Positions 17,058 to 25,967 of a DNA stretch of 64,000 bases are shown here, piece by piece (the first letter of the stretch is position 1; every line of letters begins with the position of its first letter). The translations under genes and the position numbers were made by a program. The notes under the pieces are model-generated. The model was not told where the DNA came from. It made no database searches and saw only the letters and a list, made by a program, of their open reading frames with translations. Source of the stretch: an uncultured Bacteroidales bacterium (GTDB lineage Bacteria > Bacteroidota > Bacteroidia > Bacteroidales > UBA932); the NCBI GenBank assembly GCA_944322715.1, contig CALUPT010000008.1:62001-126000 (forward strand), in the 5' to 3' direction.

Positions 17058-17987
17058 ATGAAGATAAGTGAAATACTGGCTTCCAGCACAAAGCCGTTCC
17101 CATCCCTCGAGATTGTCCCTCCCCTCAAAGGCATGACGAGAAGGGAACTGCTGGAATCAGTCCGTCCGTTTATGGAATTTTCCCCGAAATATATCAATGT
17201 GACCTGTCATCGCGACGAATTCGAGTTCAGGCAGGAGAAGGATGGAAGCTATTCCAGACATCTCGTCCGCAACCGGGTCAGCGAGGTGGCGGTATGCGGG
17301 GCTATCATGGCCGAATACGAGATAGATGTCGTGCCGCACATCATCTGCGGAGGAGCGACCCGGGAGGAAATCGAAAGCGAGCTGTATGACCTGAGATTCA
17401 TGGGAATAGAGAATATCATGGCTCTGCGCGGAGACAGCATGAGCGGGGAAAAGAGATTCACGCCGGAACGCGGAGGCTACAGCTATGCCTCGGAACTCGT
17501 CTCCGGCATAAGGGAATTCGAAGGGAAGATCGGAGAAAACGTATTCAGCATAGGAGTTGGAGGATATCCGGAAAAACATTTCGAGGCCGCAAACATCGAG
17601 ACCGACATCGCCAACCTCAAAAGGAAGGTCGATGCGGGGGCCGACTACATAATCACGCAGATGTTCTTCGACAACAAGGTGTTCTACGACTTCCGGGACC
17701 GCTGCCGGGAGGCAGGCATCACCGTTCCGGTCATTCCCGGACTCAAACCTGTTTCCACATCCAGGCAGATCGCCCTTCTCCCGCAGTCCTTCTCGATCGA
17801 CATCCCTCTGGAACTGACGGAAGCCCTCGGGGAAGCAGGAACAGACAGGGAGGCGGCATACCGTACAGGCACGCAATGGTGCATACGGCAGTGCAAGGAC
17901 CTTCTGAAGCATGGCGTGCCTGCCATCCATTTCTATACCATGGGCAAGTCCCGCAACATCGTGGAAATCCTGAAGGAATGTTTCTGA
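17058..17987 (+). CDS. metF: Methylenetetrahydrofolate reductase
   Basis: 309 residues, usual bacterial length. Reduces 5,10-methylene-THF to the 5-methyl-THF used by MetH, encoded immediately upstream. Family features: PSLEIVPPLKGMTRRELLES at the N-terminus, ITQMFFDNKVFYDFRDRC for flavin/folate contacts, and VPVIPGLKPVSTSRQIALLP. The single-domain TIM-barrel form is complete. Downstream 17988-18101 holds the V-ATPase promoter and no clear terminator. Confidence 0.95.
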   Translation: MKISEILASSTKPFPSLEIVPPLKGMTRRELLESVRPFMEFSPKYINVTCHRDEFEFRQEKDGSYSRHLVRNRVSEVAVCGAIMAEYEIDVVPHIICGGATREEIESELYDLRFMGIENIMALRGDSMSGEKRFTPERGGYSYASELVSGIREFEGKIGENVFSIGVGGYPEKHFEAANIETDIANLKRKVDAGADYIITQMFFDNKVFYDFRDRCREAGITVPVIPGLKPVSTSRQIALLPQSFSIDIPLELTEALGEAGTDREAAYRTGTQWCIRQCKDLLKHGVPAIHFYTMGKSRNIVEILKECF

Positions 17988-18022
17988 ATTCCACTTCAAC
18001 ATCGATTTTAGCATGGGTTTTG

Positions 18023-18053
18023 TTTGGATTGTCACCGATCTTTCGTAAATTTG
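18023..18053 (+). promoter_or_regulatory. V-ATPase operon promoter
   Basis: TTTG (18023-18026), 19-base spacer, TAAATTTG (18046-18053): a full match to the Bacteroidota consensus, about 48 bases before the subunit E start. Confidence 0.75.
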
Positions 18054-18101
18054 TGAGATTTCGGTTCCATTAACAGAAAAACCAATAATATCGATAATAC
18101 T

Positions 18102-18707
18102 ATGCAGAACAAGTTGCAGGAACTGACGGACAAACTGTACAACGAAGGTCTGTCAAAAGGCAAACAGGAGGGGGAAGCCATCGTCAGGGAGGCAAAGGCA
18201 AAGGCGGACGGGATTCTGTCTGCCGCCAGGAAAGAAGCCGAAGACATTGTGAGCAATGCCAGGAAGGAAGCGGATGAACTCAGGGCAAAGGTCGCCGGAG
18301 ATCTGAAGATGGCTGCCAGTCAGAGCATTGCAGCTACCAAGCAGGACATCGAAAGGCTTATTGTGGCGAAGATCGACGAGCAGGAAGTCAGATCCGCCAT
18401 GTCATCAGCGGACTTCATCAGGGGAATCATCACCGAAGTGGCAAGGAACTTCAATCCCGCATCGCCTGCAGATTTGGAGACTGTCCTTCCGGAATCCTTG
18501 AAGGAAGAACTGGAACCTTTTGTAAAAAAGGAACTTGCATCCATTCTCAAATCAGGGATCGAAGCGAAATTCTCGAAAAAGATCAGCGGAGGATTCATTA
18601 TCGGGCCGAAGGATGGAGGCTATTTCATCAGTCTGACGGACGAGACCTTCATCGACCTCATCTCCGCATATCTGAGGCCTGCCACAAAGAAGATCCTTTT
18701 CGGATAG
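18102..18707 (+). CDS. atpE: V-type ATPase subunit E (peripheral stalk)
   Basis: 201 residues. The N-terminal ~75 residues are a charged, alanine-rich coiled coil with repeated EAxxxADxI patterns (REAKAKADGILSAARKEAED), the stalk helix; the C-terminal part is the globular head that binds the catalytic core (SAKFS-like region KFSKKISGGFIIGP). First gene of E-DUF2764-A-B-D-I-K and preceded by a consensus promoter. Confidence 0.9.
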   Translation: MQNKLQELTDKLYNEGLSKGKQEGEAIVREAKAKADGILSAARKEAEDIVSNARKEADELRAKVAGDLKMAASQSIAATKQDIERLIVAKIDEQEVRSAMSSADFIRGIITEVARNFNPASPADLETVLPESLKEELEPFVKKELASILKSGIEAKFSKKISGGFIIGPKDGGYFISLTDETFIDLISAYLRPATKKILFG

Positions 18708-18719
18708 AGACAGGTTTCC

Positions 18720-19370
18720 ATGACCAACTATTATTACATAATCGCAAGTCTGCCGGCAATCTCGCAGGACTGGAAGTTCGGAGACAGGACGGCTGAGGGG
18801 CTGATCGGAGAGATCAAGGCTCTGAGTACGCAGCGTGACCTCGACACCATCGGCCTTGTGGAAAGCGGATTCGATGCCGACAGCCTCAATGAGGACTTCT
18901 ACCGCAAGGCTCTGTCGCACAGGACCCCGTTCATCAGGGAATTCTATACATTCGATCTGAACGTCCGCAATGCCAAGGCAAGATTCCTCAACAGGGCTCT
19001 CGGGAGGGAGGCGGAAAAGGATGTCATCCTGCTTCGGGAAGACGGGCAGGAACAGCCGGCGGATTTTCCGGAAGCCGCACGGATAGAGGCCATACTCCAG
19101 GACAAAGACATTCTCTCCAGGGAGCGGGCCATTGATACCCTGTACTGGAACAGGCTCGATGAGATGACTGTCGGGCACTATTTCGACATGGATGTCATTC
19201 TGGCATTCATCCTCAAGCTCCATATAATCGACAGGTGGCATCTCCTCGATGAAGGGACGGGAAGGGAAATGTTCAGAAAGTTAGTGGAAGAGGTGACAGC
19301 CACTTTCAAGGGAGTGGAATACGACCCGAAAGGGAACGGCACGACTGACAATAATATTAAAGAGGAATAA
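18720..19370 (+). CDS. DUF2764 protein, V-ATPase operon member in subunit C position
   Basis: 216 residues starting MTNYYYIIASLPAIS. This family occurs in V-ATPase operons of Bacteroidota, Chlamydiae and spirochaetes between E and A and is thought to take the place of the C/d-type central-stalk socket subunit; no canonical C subunit gene is present here. The sequence is mostly helical, with a conserved start and the WNRLDEMTVGHYFDMD region. Spacing to both neighbours is 12 bp. Confidence 0.85.
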   Translation: MTNYYYIIASLPAISQDWKFGDRTAEGLIGEIKALSTQRDLDTIGLVESGFDADSLNEDFYRKALSHRTPFIREFYTFDLNVRNAKARFLNRALGREAEKDVILLREDGQEQPADFPEAARIEAILQDKDILSRERAIDTLYWNRLDEMTVGHYFDMDVILAFILKLHIIDRWHLLDEGTGREMFRKLVEEVTATFKGVEYDPKGNGTTDNNIKEE

Positions 19371-19382
19371 AAACATAAAAAT

Positions 19383-21134
19383 ATGAAAAGTACAGGAAAG
19401 GTCACAGGTATCGTATCCAACCTTGTCACGGTACTTACCGACGGACCGGTCTCGCAGAATGAAATATGCTATATCGACTGCGGCGGCACGCGCCTTATGG
19501 CCGAGGTCATCAAGGTGAACGGGAAGAATGCCGCCGTCCAGGTATTCGAGAGCACGCGAGGACTGAAAAACGGGGACAAGGTGGAATTCGAGGACAGGAT
19601 GCTCGAGGCCTCGCTCGGCCCGGGACTGCTGTCCAGCTGCTATGACGGGCTCCAGAATGACCTTACGACCATGACGGGCGTCTTCCTCAAGAGAGGGGAA
19701 TACACGGAGCCGCTGGACCACAGCAGGCTGTGGGATTTCACGCCGATTGCAGCACCTGGAGACAAGGTGACGGCCGCGGACTGGCTCGGTGAGGTCAGGG
19801 AAGGCTGGCTGCCTCACAAGATAATGGTGCCGTTCTCCTTCAAGGGGGAATATACCGTAAAATCTGTCGTGCCTGCCGGGCAATACAACATCGACACGAC
19901 AGTTGCCGTCCTGACCAATGAAGAAGGAGAGGATGTAGATGTGACAATGACCCAGAAATGGCCTGTCAAGGTGGCCATCAAGGCCTACAGGGAAAAGCCG
20001 AGGCCATCGAGGATAATGGAGACAGGGGTGAGGGTGATAGACACCCTGAACCCTATCGCCGAAGGGGGTACGGGATTCATCCCGGGACCTTTCGGATGCG
20101 GCAAGACCGTGCTCCAGCACGCCATAGCCAAGCAGGGAGATGCGGAAGTGATAGTCATGGCAGCCTGCGGAGAACGCGCCAACGAGGTGGTGGAGATCTT
20201 CACAGAGTTTCCCGAGCTTATCGACCCGCACACAGGAAGGCATCTGATGGAAAGGACCACCATCATCTGCAACACCTCCAACATGCCTGTCGCCGCACGT
20301 GAGGCATCGGTCTATACGGCAATGACCATCTGCGAATACTACAGGGCAATGGGACTGAAAGTCCTCCTGCTTGCTGACTCCACTTCCCGCTGGGCACAGG
20401 CCCTCAGGGAGATGAGCAACCGTATGGAGGAGCTCCCGGGCGCGGATGCATTCCCTGTGGACCTTTCCGCAATCATATCCAGTTTCTACGCCCGCGCAGG
20501 AATGGTAGTGCTCAACAACGGCAAGACTGGCTCGGTAACATTCATCGGCACGGTCTCCCCTGCCGGAGGCAACCTCAAGGAACCTGTCACCGAATCGACG
20601 AAAAAGGCGGCGAGATGCTTCTACGCACTCGAGCAGAACCGTGCTGACAAGAAACGCTACCCTGCCGTCAATCCCATAGATTCGTATTCCAAATACCTGG
20701 AATATCCGGAAATAGAAGAATACCTGTCCGAGAAAGTGACTCCGGGCTGGGTGGGAATGGTAGAAAAGACGAAGAACATCATCCGCAAGGGGCGCGAGGC
20801 GCAGGAACAGATAAACATTCTCGGAGACGATGGGGTGCCGATGACATACCACGAGCAGTTCTGGAAGTCGGAACTGGTGGACTTCATCATTCTCCAGCAG
20901 GATGCGTTCGATCCCGTCGACAGCGTCACGCCTATGGACAGGCAGGAATACATGCTGAAACTCGTGCTGGATATCTGTGACAGGAATTTCGATTTCGAAG
21001 ATTTCGAGGAATGCCGCAGGTTCTTCAATGAAGCGATCAACCTGCTCAGACAGATGAACTACTCGGAGTTCAGGAGCGGAAACTTCAACAAATACCAGGA
21101 ACAACTCAATAATCTGATCAGCAATGGCAAATAA
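19383..21134 (+). CDS. atpA: V-type ATPase catalytic subunit A
   Basis: 583 residues. The beta-barrel N-terminus is followed by the characteristic non-homologous insert of A subunits and the nucleotide domain with P-loop GPFGCGKTVLQH (about residues 237-248), GERANE, the Walker B region LLLADSTSRWAQALRE and DAFPVDLSA. It forms the catalytic sites of the A3B3 head. The last 11 bases overlap the start of subunit B. Confidence 0.97.
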   Translation: MKSTGKVTGIVSNLVTVLTDGPVSQNEICYIDCGGTRLMAEVIKVNGKNAAVQVFESTRGLKNGDKVEFEDRMLEASLGPGLLSSCYDGLQNDLTTMTGVFLKRGEYTEPLDHSRLWDFTPIAAPGDKVTAADWLGEVREGWLPHKIMVPFSFKGEYTVKSVVPAGQYNIDTTVAVLTNEEGEDVDVTMTQKWPVKVAIKAYREKPRPSRIMETGVRVIDTLNPIAEGGTGFIPGPFGCGKTVLQHAIAKQGDAEVIVMAACGERANEVVEIFTEFPELIDPHTGRHLMERTTIICNTSNMPVAAREASVYTAMTICEYYRAMGLKVLLLADSTSRWAQALREMSNRMEELPGADAFPVDLSAIISSFYARAGMVVLNNGKTGSVTFIGTVSPAGGNLKEPVTESTKKAARCFYALEQNRADKKRYPAVNPIDSYSKYLEYPEIEEYLSEKVTPGWVGMVEKTKNIIRKGREAQEQINILGDDGVPMTYHEQFWKSELVDFIILQQDAFDPVDSVTPMDRQEYMLKLVLDICDRNFDFEDFEECRRFFNEAINLLRQMNYSEFRSGNFNKYQEQLNNLISNGK

Positions 21135-22440
21135 GGCATATCAAAGAATATATACCCAGTTGGAGAGCATTACCAAAGCTACGGTGTCCCTCAAGGCCGT
21201 CGGTGTCTCCAACGATGAACTGGCGGTTGTCGATGGCAGGCTGGCGCAGGTGGTCAAGACCAAGGGGGATACGGTCACACTCCAGATATTTTCCGGAACG
21301 GAAGGAATCCCGACGGATGCGCAGGTGACATTTCTCGGACATCCGCCCGTGCTGAAAGTCAGCGACGAACTTTCCGGACGTTTCTTCAATGCCTACGGCG
21401 AACCTATAGATGGAGGCCCTGAAATCGATGGAGAAGAGAGGCAGATCGGAGGGCCGTCAGTCAACCCGTACAAGAGGAAGCAGCCATCGCAGCTGATCCC
21501 GACAGGCATCGCCGGCATCGACCTCAACAATACGATCGTGTCCGGACAGAAAATCCCGTTCTTTGCCGACCCGGACCAGCCGTACAACAATGTAATGGCC
21601 CAGGTCGCCCTGCGTGCGGATGTGGACAAGATCATTCTCGGAGGAATGGGACTGTCCAATGACGACTACCTTTATTTCCGTCACGAATTCGAATCGGCCG
21701 GAGCCCTCGGCAAGATCATCAGTTTCGTCAACACCACGGAACAGCCTCCGGTGGAAAGGCTGCTGATTCCGGACATGGCCCTTACCGCGGCCGAATACTT
21801 CGCAGTGGACAAGAACGAGAAAGTGCTCGTGCTCCTGACAGACATGACCCTGTATGCGGATGCCCTGAGCATTGTCAGCAACCGAATGGATCAGATCCCA
21901 TCCAAGGACTCCATGCCGGGTTCGCTCTATTCCGATCTCGCGAAGATATACGAAAAGGCCGTACAGCTTCCTGACGGCGGCTCGATAACAATCATCGCAG
22001 TCACGACCCTCAATGATGGCGACATCACGCACGCAATTCCTGACAACACAGGATACATCACCGAGGGACAGCTGTATCTGAGGGCTGACCCTGACTCCGG
22101 GAAGGTCATAATCGACCCGTTCAGGTCGCTCTCGCGTCTGAAACAGCTCGTAATCGGCAAACAGACCCGTGAAGATCACAACCAGGTGATGAACACCGCC
22201 GTACGTCTGTATTCGGATGCACAGAACGCAAAGACAAAACTGGAAAACGGGTTCGACCTGAGCGACTACGACCTCAGATGCCTGGATTTCGCCAAGGAGT
22301 ACGCCACAAGACTGCTCGCAATCGATGTCAACATCTCCATCGACGAGATGCTCGACACCGCATGGGAACTTTTCGGCAAATATTTCACCAAGGCGGAGAC
22401 AGGTATAAGACAGTCTCTTATCGACAAATACTGGAAATGA
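21124..22440 (+). CDS. atpB: V-type ATPase regulatory subunit B
   Basis: 438 residues. B subunits share the ATPase fold but lack a Walker A lysine motif; here the corresponding region reads SGQKIPFFADPDQPYNNVMA, as expected. Other landmarks are LIPTGIAGIDLNNTIVSGQ, MTLYADALSIVSNRMDQIPS and the C-terminal helical domain. The start overlaps subunit A. An 87-base gap with repeat elements separates it from subunit D. Confidence 0.96.
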   Translation: MANKAYQRIYTQLESITKATVSLKAVGVSNDELAVVDGRLAQVVKTKGDTVTLQIFSGTEGIPTDAQVTFLGHPPVLKVSDELSGRFFNAYGEPIDGGPEIDGEERQIGGPSVNPYKRKQPSQLIPTGIAGIDLNNTIVSGQKIPFFADPDQPYNNVMAQVALRADVDKIILGGMGLSNDDYLYFRHEFESAGALGKIISFVNTTEQPPVERLLIPDMALTAAEYFAVDKNEKVLVLLTDMTLYADALSIVSNRMDQIPSKDSMPGSLYSDLAKIYEKAVQLPDGGSITIIAVTTLNDGDITHAIPDNTGYITEGQLYLRADPDSGKVIIDPFRSLSRLKQLVIGKQTREDHNQVMNTAVRLYSDAQNAKTKLENGFDLSDYDLRCLDFAKEYATRLLAIDVNISIDEMLDTAWELFGKYFTKAETGIRQSLIDKYWK

Positions 22441-22448
22441 CACATTCT

Positions 22449-22511
22449 GTCATTCTGAACGAAGTCCAAAAGAAATCATGAATTGTCATTCTGAACGAAG
22501 TGAAGAATCTG
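22449..22511 (+). repeat. GTCATTCTGAACGAAG repeats inside the V-ATPase operon
   Basis: A partial copy (22449-22466) and a full copy (22485-22511, ending GAAGAATCTG) sit between the genes for subunits B and D, filling the only long gap in the head part of the operon. Confidence 0.8.
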
Positions 22512-22527
22512 TTGAACTGTACAATAC

Positions 22528-23139
22528 ATGGCAATAAAATTCCAATACAACAAGACCTCTCTGAACAACATCAGCAAACAGCTGAAAATGAGGCAGAACG
22601 CCCTTCCTACACTGAAAAACAAGGAATCGGCGCTACGTCTCGAGGTGCGGCTTGCCAAGAGCAAGGCAGAGACGCTTGTAGCGGATCTCGATGCCTCGCT
22701 CAAACGATATGACTACCTTGCATCCCTGTGGAACGAATTCGATCCTGGACTGATATCCATCACTGACGTTGATCTCGAAACTGTCAAGGTGGCCGGGGTG
22801 AAGACTCCTTCTCTCAAGGAGATACACTATGAAATCCACGATTTCAACGCGTTTTCGAAGCCGGCGTGGTATGCAGATGGAGTTGCCATACTCAAGGAAC
22901 TGTCCCGTCTCGGCATCGAATCGGAAGTCTATCTCGAAAAAAGCAGGATTCTCGACTTCAACAGGAAGAAGACCACGCAGAAGGTCAACCTTTACGAAAA
23001 GGTCCAGATTCCGGGCTACCAGGAGGCTATCCGCAAGATAAAACGCTATATGGAAGACGAGGAGAACCTGACCAAGGCCGCTTCCAAGATAGTGAAGAAC
23101 AGACACGAACAGGAAGAAGAGGAGGAACAGGCATGGTAG
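22528..23139 (+). CDS. atpD: V-type ATPase subunit D (central rotor)
   Basis: 203 residues. N- and C-terminal long helices form the antiparallel coiled coil of the rotor shaft (KFQYNKTSLNNISKQLKM; IRKIKRYMEDEENLTKAASK), with a variable middle part. It ends in a highly acidic QEEEEEQ tail. It overlaps the next gene by 7 bases. Confidence 0.93.
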   Translation: MAIKFQYNKTSLNNISKQLKMRQNALPTLKNKESALRLEVRLAKSKAETLVADLDASLKRYDYLASLWNEFDPGLISITDVDLETVKVAGVKTPSLKEIHYEIHDFNAFSKPAWYADGVAILKELSRLGIESEVYLEKSRILDFNRKKTTQKVNLYEKVQIPGYQEAIRKIKRYMEDEENLTKAASKIVKNRHEQEEEEEQAW

Positions 23140-24977
23140 AAAAGATGATCAAATATTCCTTCATCCTCCTGGATGAGGAAACGGAAGGATTTCTCCGGCA
23201 TCTCCAGGAACTCGGTGTGGTAGACATCACACGTTCGAGGAAACCTGTCGATGAGCGCTCCGCTTCGATGCTGGAAAAGGCCTCCGCAGAAAGGAGAGCC
23301 ATCTCCACTCTCAAGAAGACAGACTACAGGGATGACCCTGACCACGATGCGATAGTAGAGGCAGCCCGGGGAGCCGAATGCGGAAAGGACCTGTCTGCCA
23401 GCACTGCCAGGGCCTCATCCAGGATAGCCGAACTGCAGACAGCCCTTGCGAACGCCGCAAGGACGGCAAAATCGAGGATCCCGTGGGGAGGATTCGACAG
23501 GGAGGCCTTGAACGGACTGGAAAAAATCGGGCTGAAAGTCAGATTCTACACTGTCTCCCGCAAGGGATTCGATGAATCGTGGAAAGAACTGTATCCCCTG
23601 CAGGTCATCAGCGAAGACGACAGGAACGTATGGTTCGTGACCATCAGCGAGGCCGGCTCCGGATACAGCTTTCCCATAAAGGAGTGTCCAGCCCCTGATG
23701 GCTCATACGATGATGCGATGGCCGAAGCCGGAAATATCCGCAAGGACATCATCCGGGAAAAGGGACTGCTGCTGAAACTTTCGGAACATATACAGGAAAT
23801 ACAGGATGAATACGGCCGCCAGCTCACGCAACTCGACCTGTATCTGGCTGAAAGTTCGAAGGAAACGGCCGTCGGAGACAGGATAAATGTCTTCACCGGG
23901 TTTGCTCCGGAAAACCTCGATGCCGGCCTGAGGGAAGAATTCGACAGGATGGGCGTATTCTATCTTGCGGAGAAAGCCGCCGAGGAGGACAATCCTCCGA
24001 TAAAGCTCAGGAACAACAGGTTCGCAAGCATGTTCGAAGTCCTTACGGGGATGTACGGAATGCCCGAATACAGGGAATTCGACCCGACACCCGTACTCGC
24101 TCCGTTCTTCATGCTGTTCTTCGGACTGTGTCTGGGAGATGCCGGATACGGACTTGTGCTGATTGCCATCGGAGCCGTCCTCAAGAAGAAGGCTGCAAGC
24201 CTTGCGAAACTTGCACCGTTGGTGATGACTCTCGGAATCGGGACATTCTTCATCGGCATATTCATGCACACTTTCTTCGGATTCGACCTTCTTGCCATGG
24301 ATTTCATTCCGGAGTGGATGAAAAAATGCATGTTGGATGGAGAGGTCGGAGGCTTCCCTGCCGCAATGGTGCTTGCCATCGGCATCGGAGTATTCAACAT
24401 CTGCGTGGCAATGGTAATGAAGACTGCCTGCTATACCCACAGGTTCGGATTCAGGAACACATTGGGCACCTGGGGCTGGACCCTGCTCATTGTAGGAGGC
24501 ATCATCCTCGCTGGAATCACTTTCCTCGGCGTGCTGAAGTCGGAAGTTGCAAAATGGATCTTCATCGGGCTTGCGATCATTTCCGGACTCGGTATCTATA
24601 TCTTCAATGACATGAAACGGAATCCGTTCGTGAACATAGGCGCGGGACTCTGGGATACATACAACACGGCTACGGGACTGCTCGGCGATACGCTCAGCTT
24701 CATCCGTCTCTATGCCCTCGGCCTTGCCGGAGGGATGCTCGGCTCCACATTCAACATGCTCGGGGAAATGCTGATGAACTCATGTCCCGTTCCCGGACTG
24801 AACTGGCTCCTTTTTGCCATTATTTTCGTGATAGGACATGCACTCAACATCGCCCTGTCCTGTCTCGGTGCGTTCGTCCACCCTCTGCGACTCACTTTCG
24901 TGGAGTTCTTCAAGAACAGCGGCTACGAAGGCAGCGGCAAGGCGTACAACCCGCTCAGCATAAAGAAAGAGGTATGA
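23133..24977 (+). CDS. atpI: V-type ATPase membrane subunit I (a-type)
   Basis: 614 residues from the ATG inside the end of subunit D (MVEKMIKYSFILL). A soluble N-terminal half of about 310 residues is followed by a membrane half starting PVLAPFFMLFFGLCLGDAGYG with about seven to eight helices. The essential stator arginine is in LSFIRLYALGLAGGML. It forms the ion half-channels against the K ring. Followed by 96 bp containing repeats before the proteolipid gene. A longer open frame beginning at 22866 is an artefact of the overlap. Confidence 0.94.
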   Translation: MVEKMIKYSFILLDEETEGFLRHLQELGVVDITRSRKPVDERSASMLEKASAERRAISTLKKTDYRDDPDHDAIVEAARGAECGKDLSASTARASSRIAELQTALANAARTAKSRIPWGGFDREALNGLEKIGLKVRFYTVSRKGFDESWKELYPLQVISEDDRNVWFVTISEAGSGYSFPIKECPAPDGSYDDAMAEAGNIRKDIIREKGLLLKLSEHIQEIQDEYGRQLTQLDLYLAESSKETAVGDRINVFTGFAPENLDAGLREEFDRMGVFYLAEKAAEEDNPPIKLRNNRFASMFEVLTGMYGMPEYREFDPTPVLAPFFMLFFGLCLGDAGYGLVLIAIGAVLKKKAASLAKLAPLVMTLGIGTFFIGIFMHTFFGFDLLAMDFIPEWMKKCMLDGEVGGFPAAMVLAIGIGVFNICVAMVMKTACYTHRFGFRNTLGTWGWTLLIVGGIILAGITFLGVLKSEVAKWIFIGLAIISGLGIYIFNDMKRNPFVNIGAGLWDTYNTATGLLGDTLSFIRLYALGLAGGMLGSTFNMLGEMLMNSCPVPGLNWLLFAIIFVIGHALNIALSCLGAFVHPLRLTFVEFFKNSGYEGSGKAYNPLSIKKEV

Positions 24978-24990
24978 AATCGGCCATACA

Positions 24991-25036
24991 GTCATCCTGA
25001 ACAGAGTACAGTCATCCTGAACGAAGTGAAGGATCT
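24991..25036 (+). repeat. GTCATCCTGAACGAAG repeats before atpK
   Basis: A partial copy (24991-25005) and a longer copy (25011-25036, ending GAAGGATCT) lie between the genes of subunits I and K. They are CC variants of the GTCATTCTGA family. Confidence 0.8.
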
Positions 25037-25061
25037 ATAAAGAAAACTGAAACAATTTTAA

Positions 25062-25505
<444 letters not shown>

Positions 25506-25525
25506 CATTGTACATAATACGAGAA

Positions 25526-25552
25526 CAGCCCCGGAAATCCGGGGCTGCTTTC
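25526..25552 (+). terminator. Terminator after the V-ATPase operon
   Basis: A near-perfect inverted repeat CAGCCCCGGA / TCCGGGGCTG (25526-25535 and 25538-25547), closing on a few bases and followed by CTTTC. It may also serve rpmE2 from the other strand. Confidence 0.75.
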
Positions 25553-25570
25553 GTATATGGTATGAAAGAA

Positions 25571-25822
25571 CTATTTCTTCTTGTTTGCGTACCTCTGGTA
25601 GAACTTGTCCACGCGGCCGGCAGTATCGACGAGCTTCATCTTTCCTGTATAGAACGGATGTGAAGTGTTTGAGATTTCAAGCTTTACCACAGGGTATTCG
25701 ACACCCTCGATCTCGATTGTCTCCTTTGTGTTCGCACATGAACGTGTAATGAAGACAGTGTCATTCGACATATCCTTGAAAGCCACAAGACGGTAGTTTT
25801 CGGGATGAATATTCTTTTTCAT
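25571..25822 (-). CDS. rpmE2: 50S ribosomal protein L31, type B
   Basis: 83 residues: [40 protein letters not shown]. The zinc-binding CxxC of type A L31 is absent, the C-minus form. Constitutive in many Bacteroidota. It has its own consensus promoter. Confidence 0.96.
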   Translation of the reverse strand: MKKNIHPENYRLVAFKDMSNDTVFITRSCANTKETIEIEGVEYPVVKLEISNTSHPFYTGKMKLVDTAGRVDKFYQRYANKKK

Positions 25823-25858
25823 GTCTTAAAAATTTAACTGTTACTGTTTTTCGGGCTG

Positions 25859-25889
25859 CAAATATACTCACATTTCTCCATTCTGCAAA
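25859..25889 (-). promoter_or_regulatory. rpmE2 promoter
   Basis: TTTG (25889-25886), 19 bases, TATATTTG (25866-25859) on the minus strand, a full consensus match about 37 bases before the L31 start. Confidence 0.75.
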
Positions 25890-25967
25890 ACTTCCTTGCA
25901 AAAACCTCCAAAATATTTGCAGAAGAGCCGTCCCGATTCATTCCTTGGAAATCATACAGGATACGGA

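Noticed and set aside
19281..21104. 607-codon open frame on - across V-ATPase subunit A
   Set aside because: Mirror frame of atpA, driven by G+C-rich third positions; repetitive His/Arg/Val content and no domain.
22866..23132. N-terminal extension of the subunit I frame
   Set aside because: Lies inside subunit D in another frame; family proteins begin at MVEKMIKYSF (23133).
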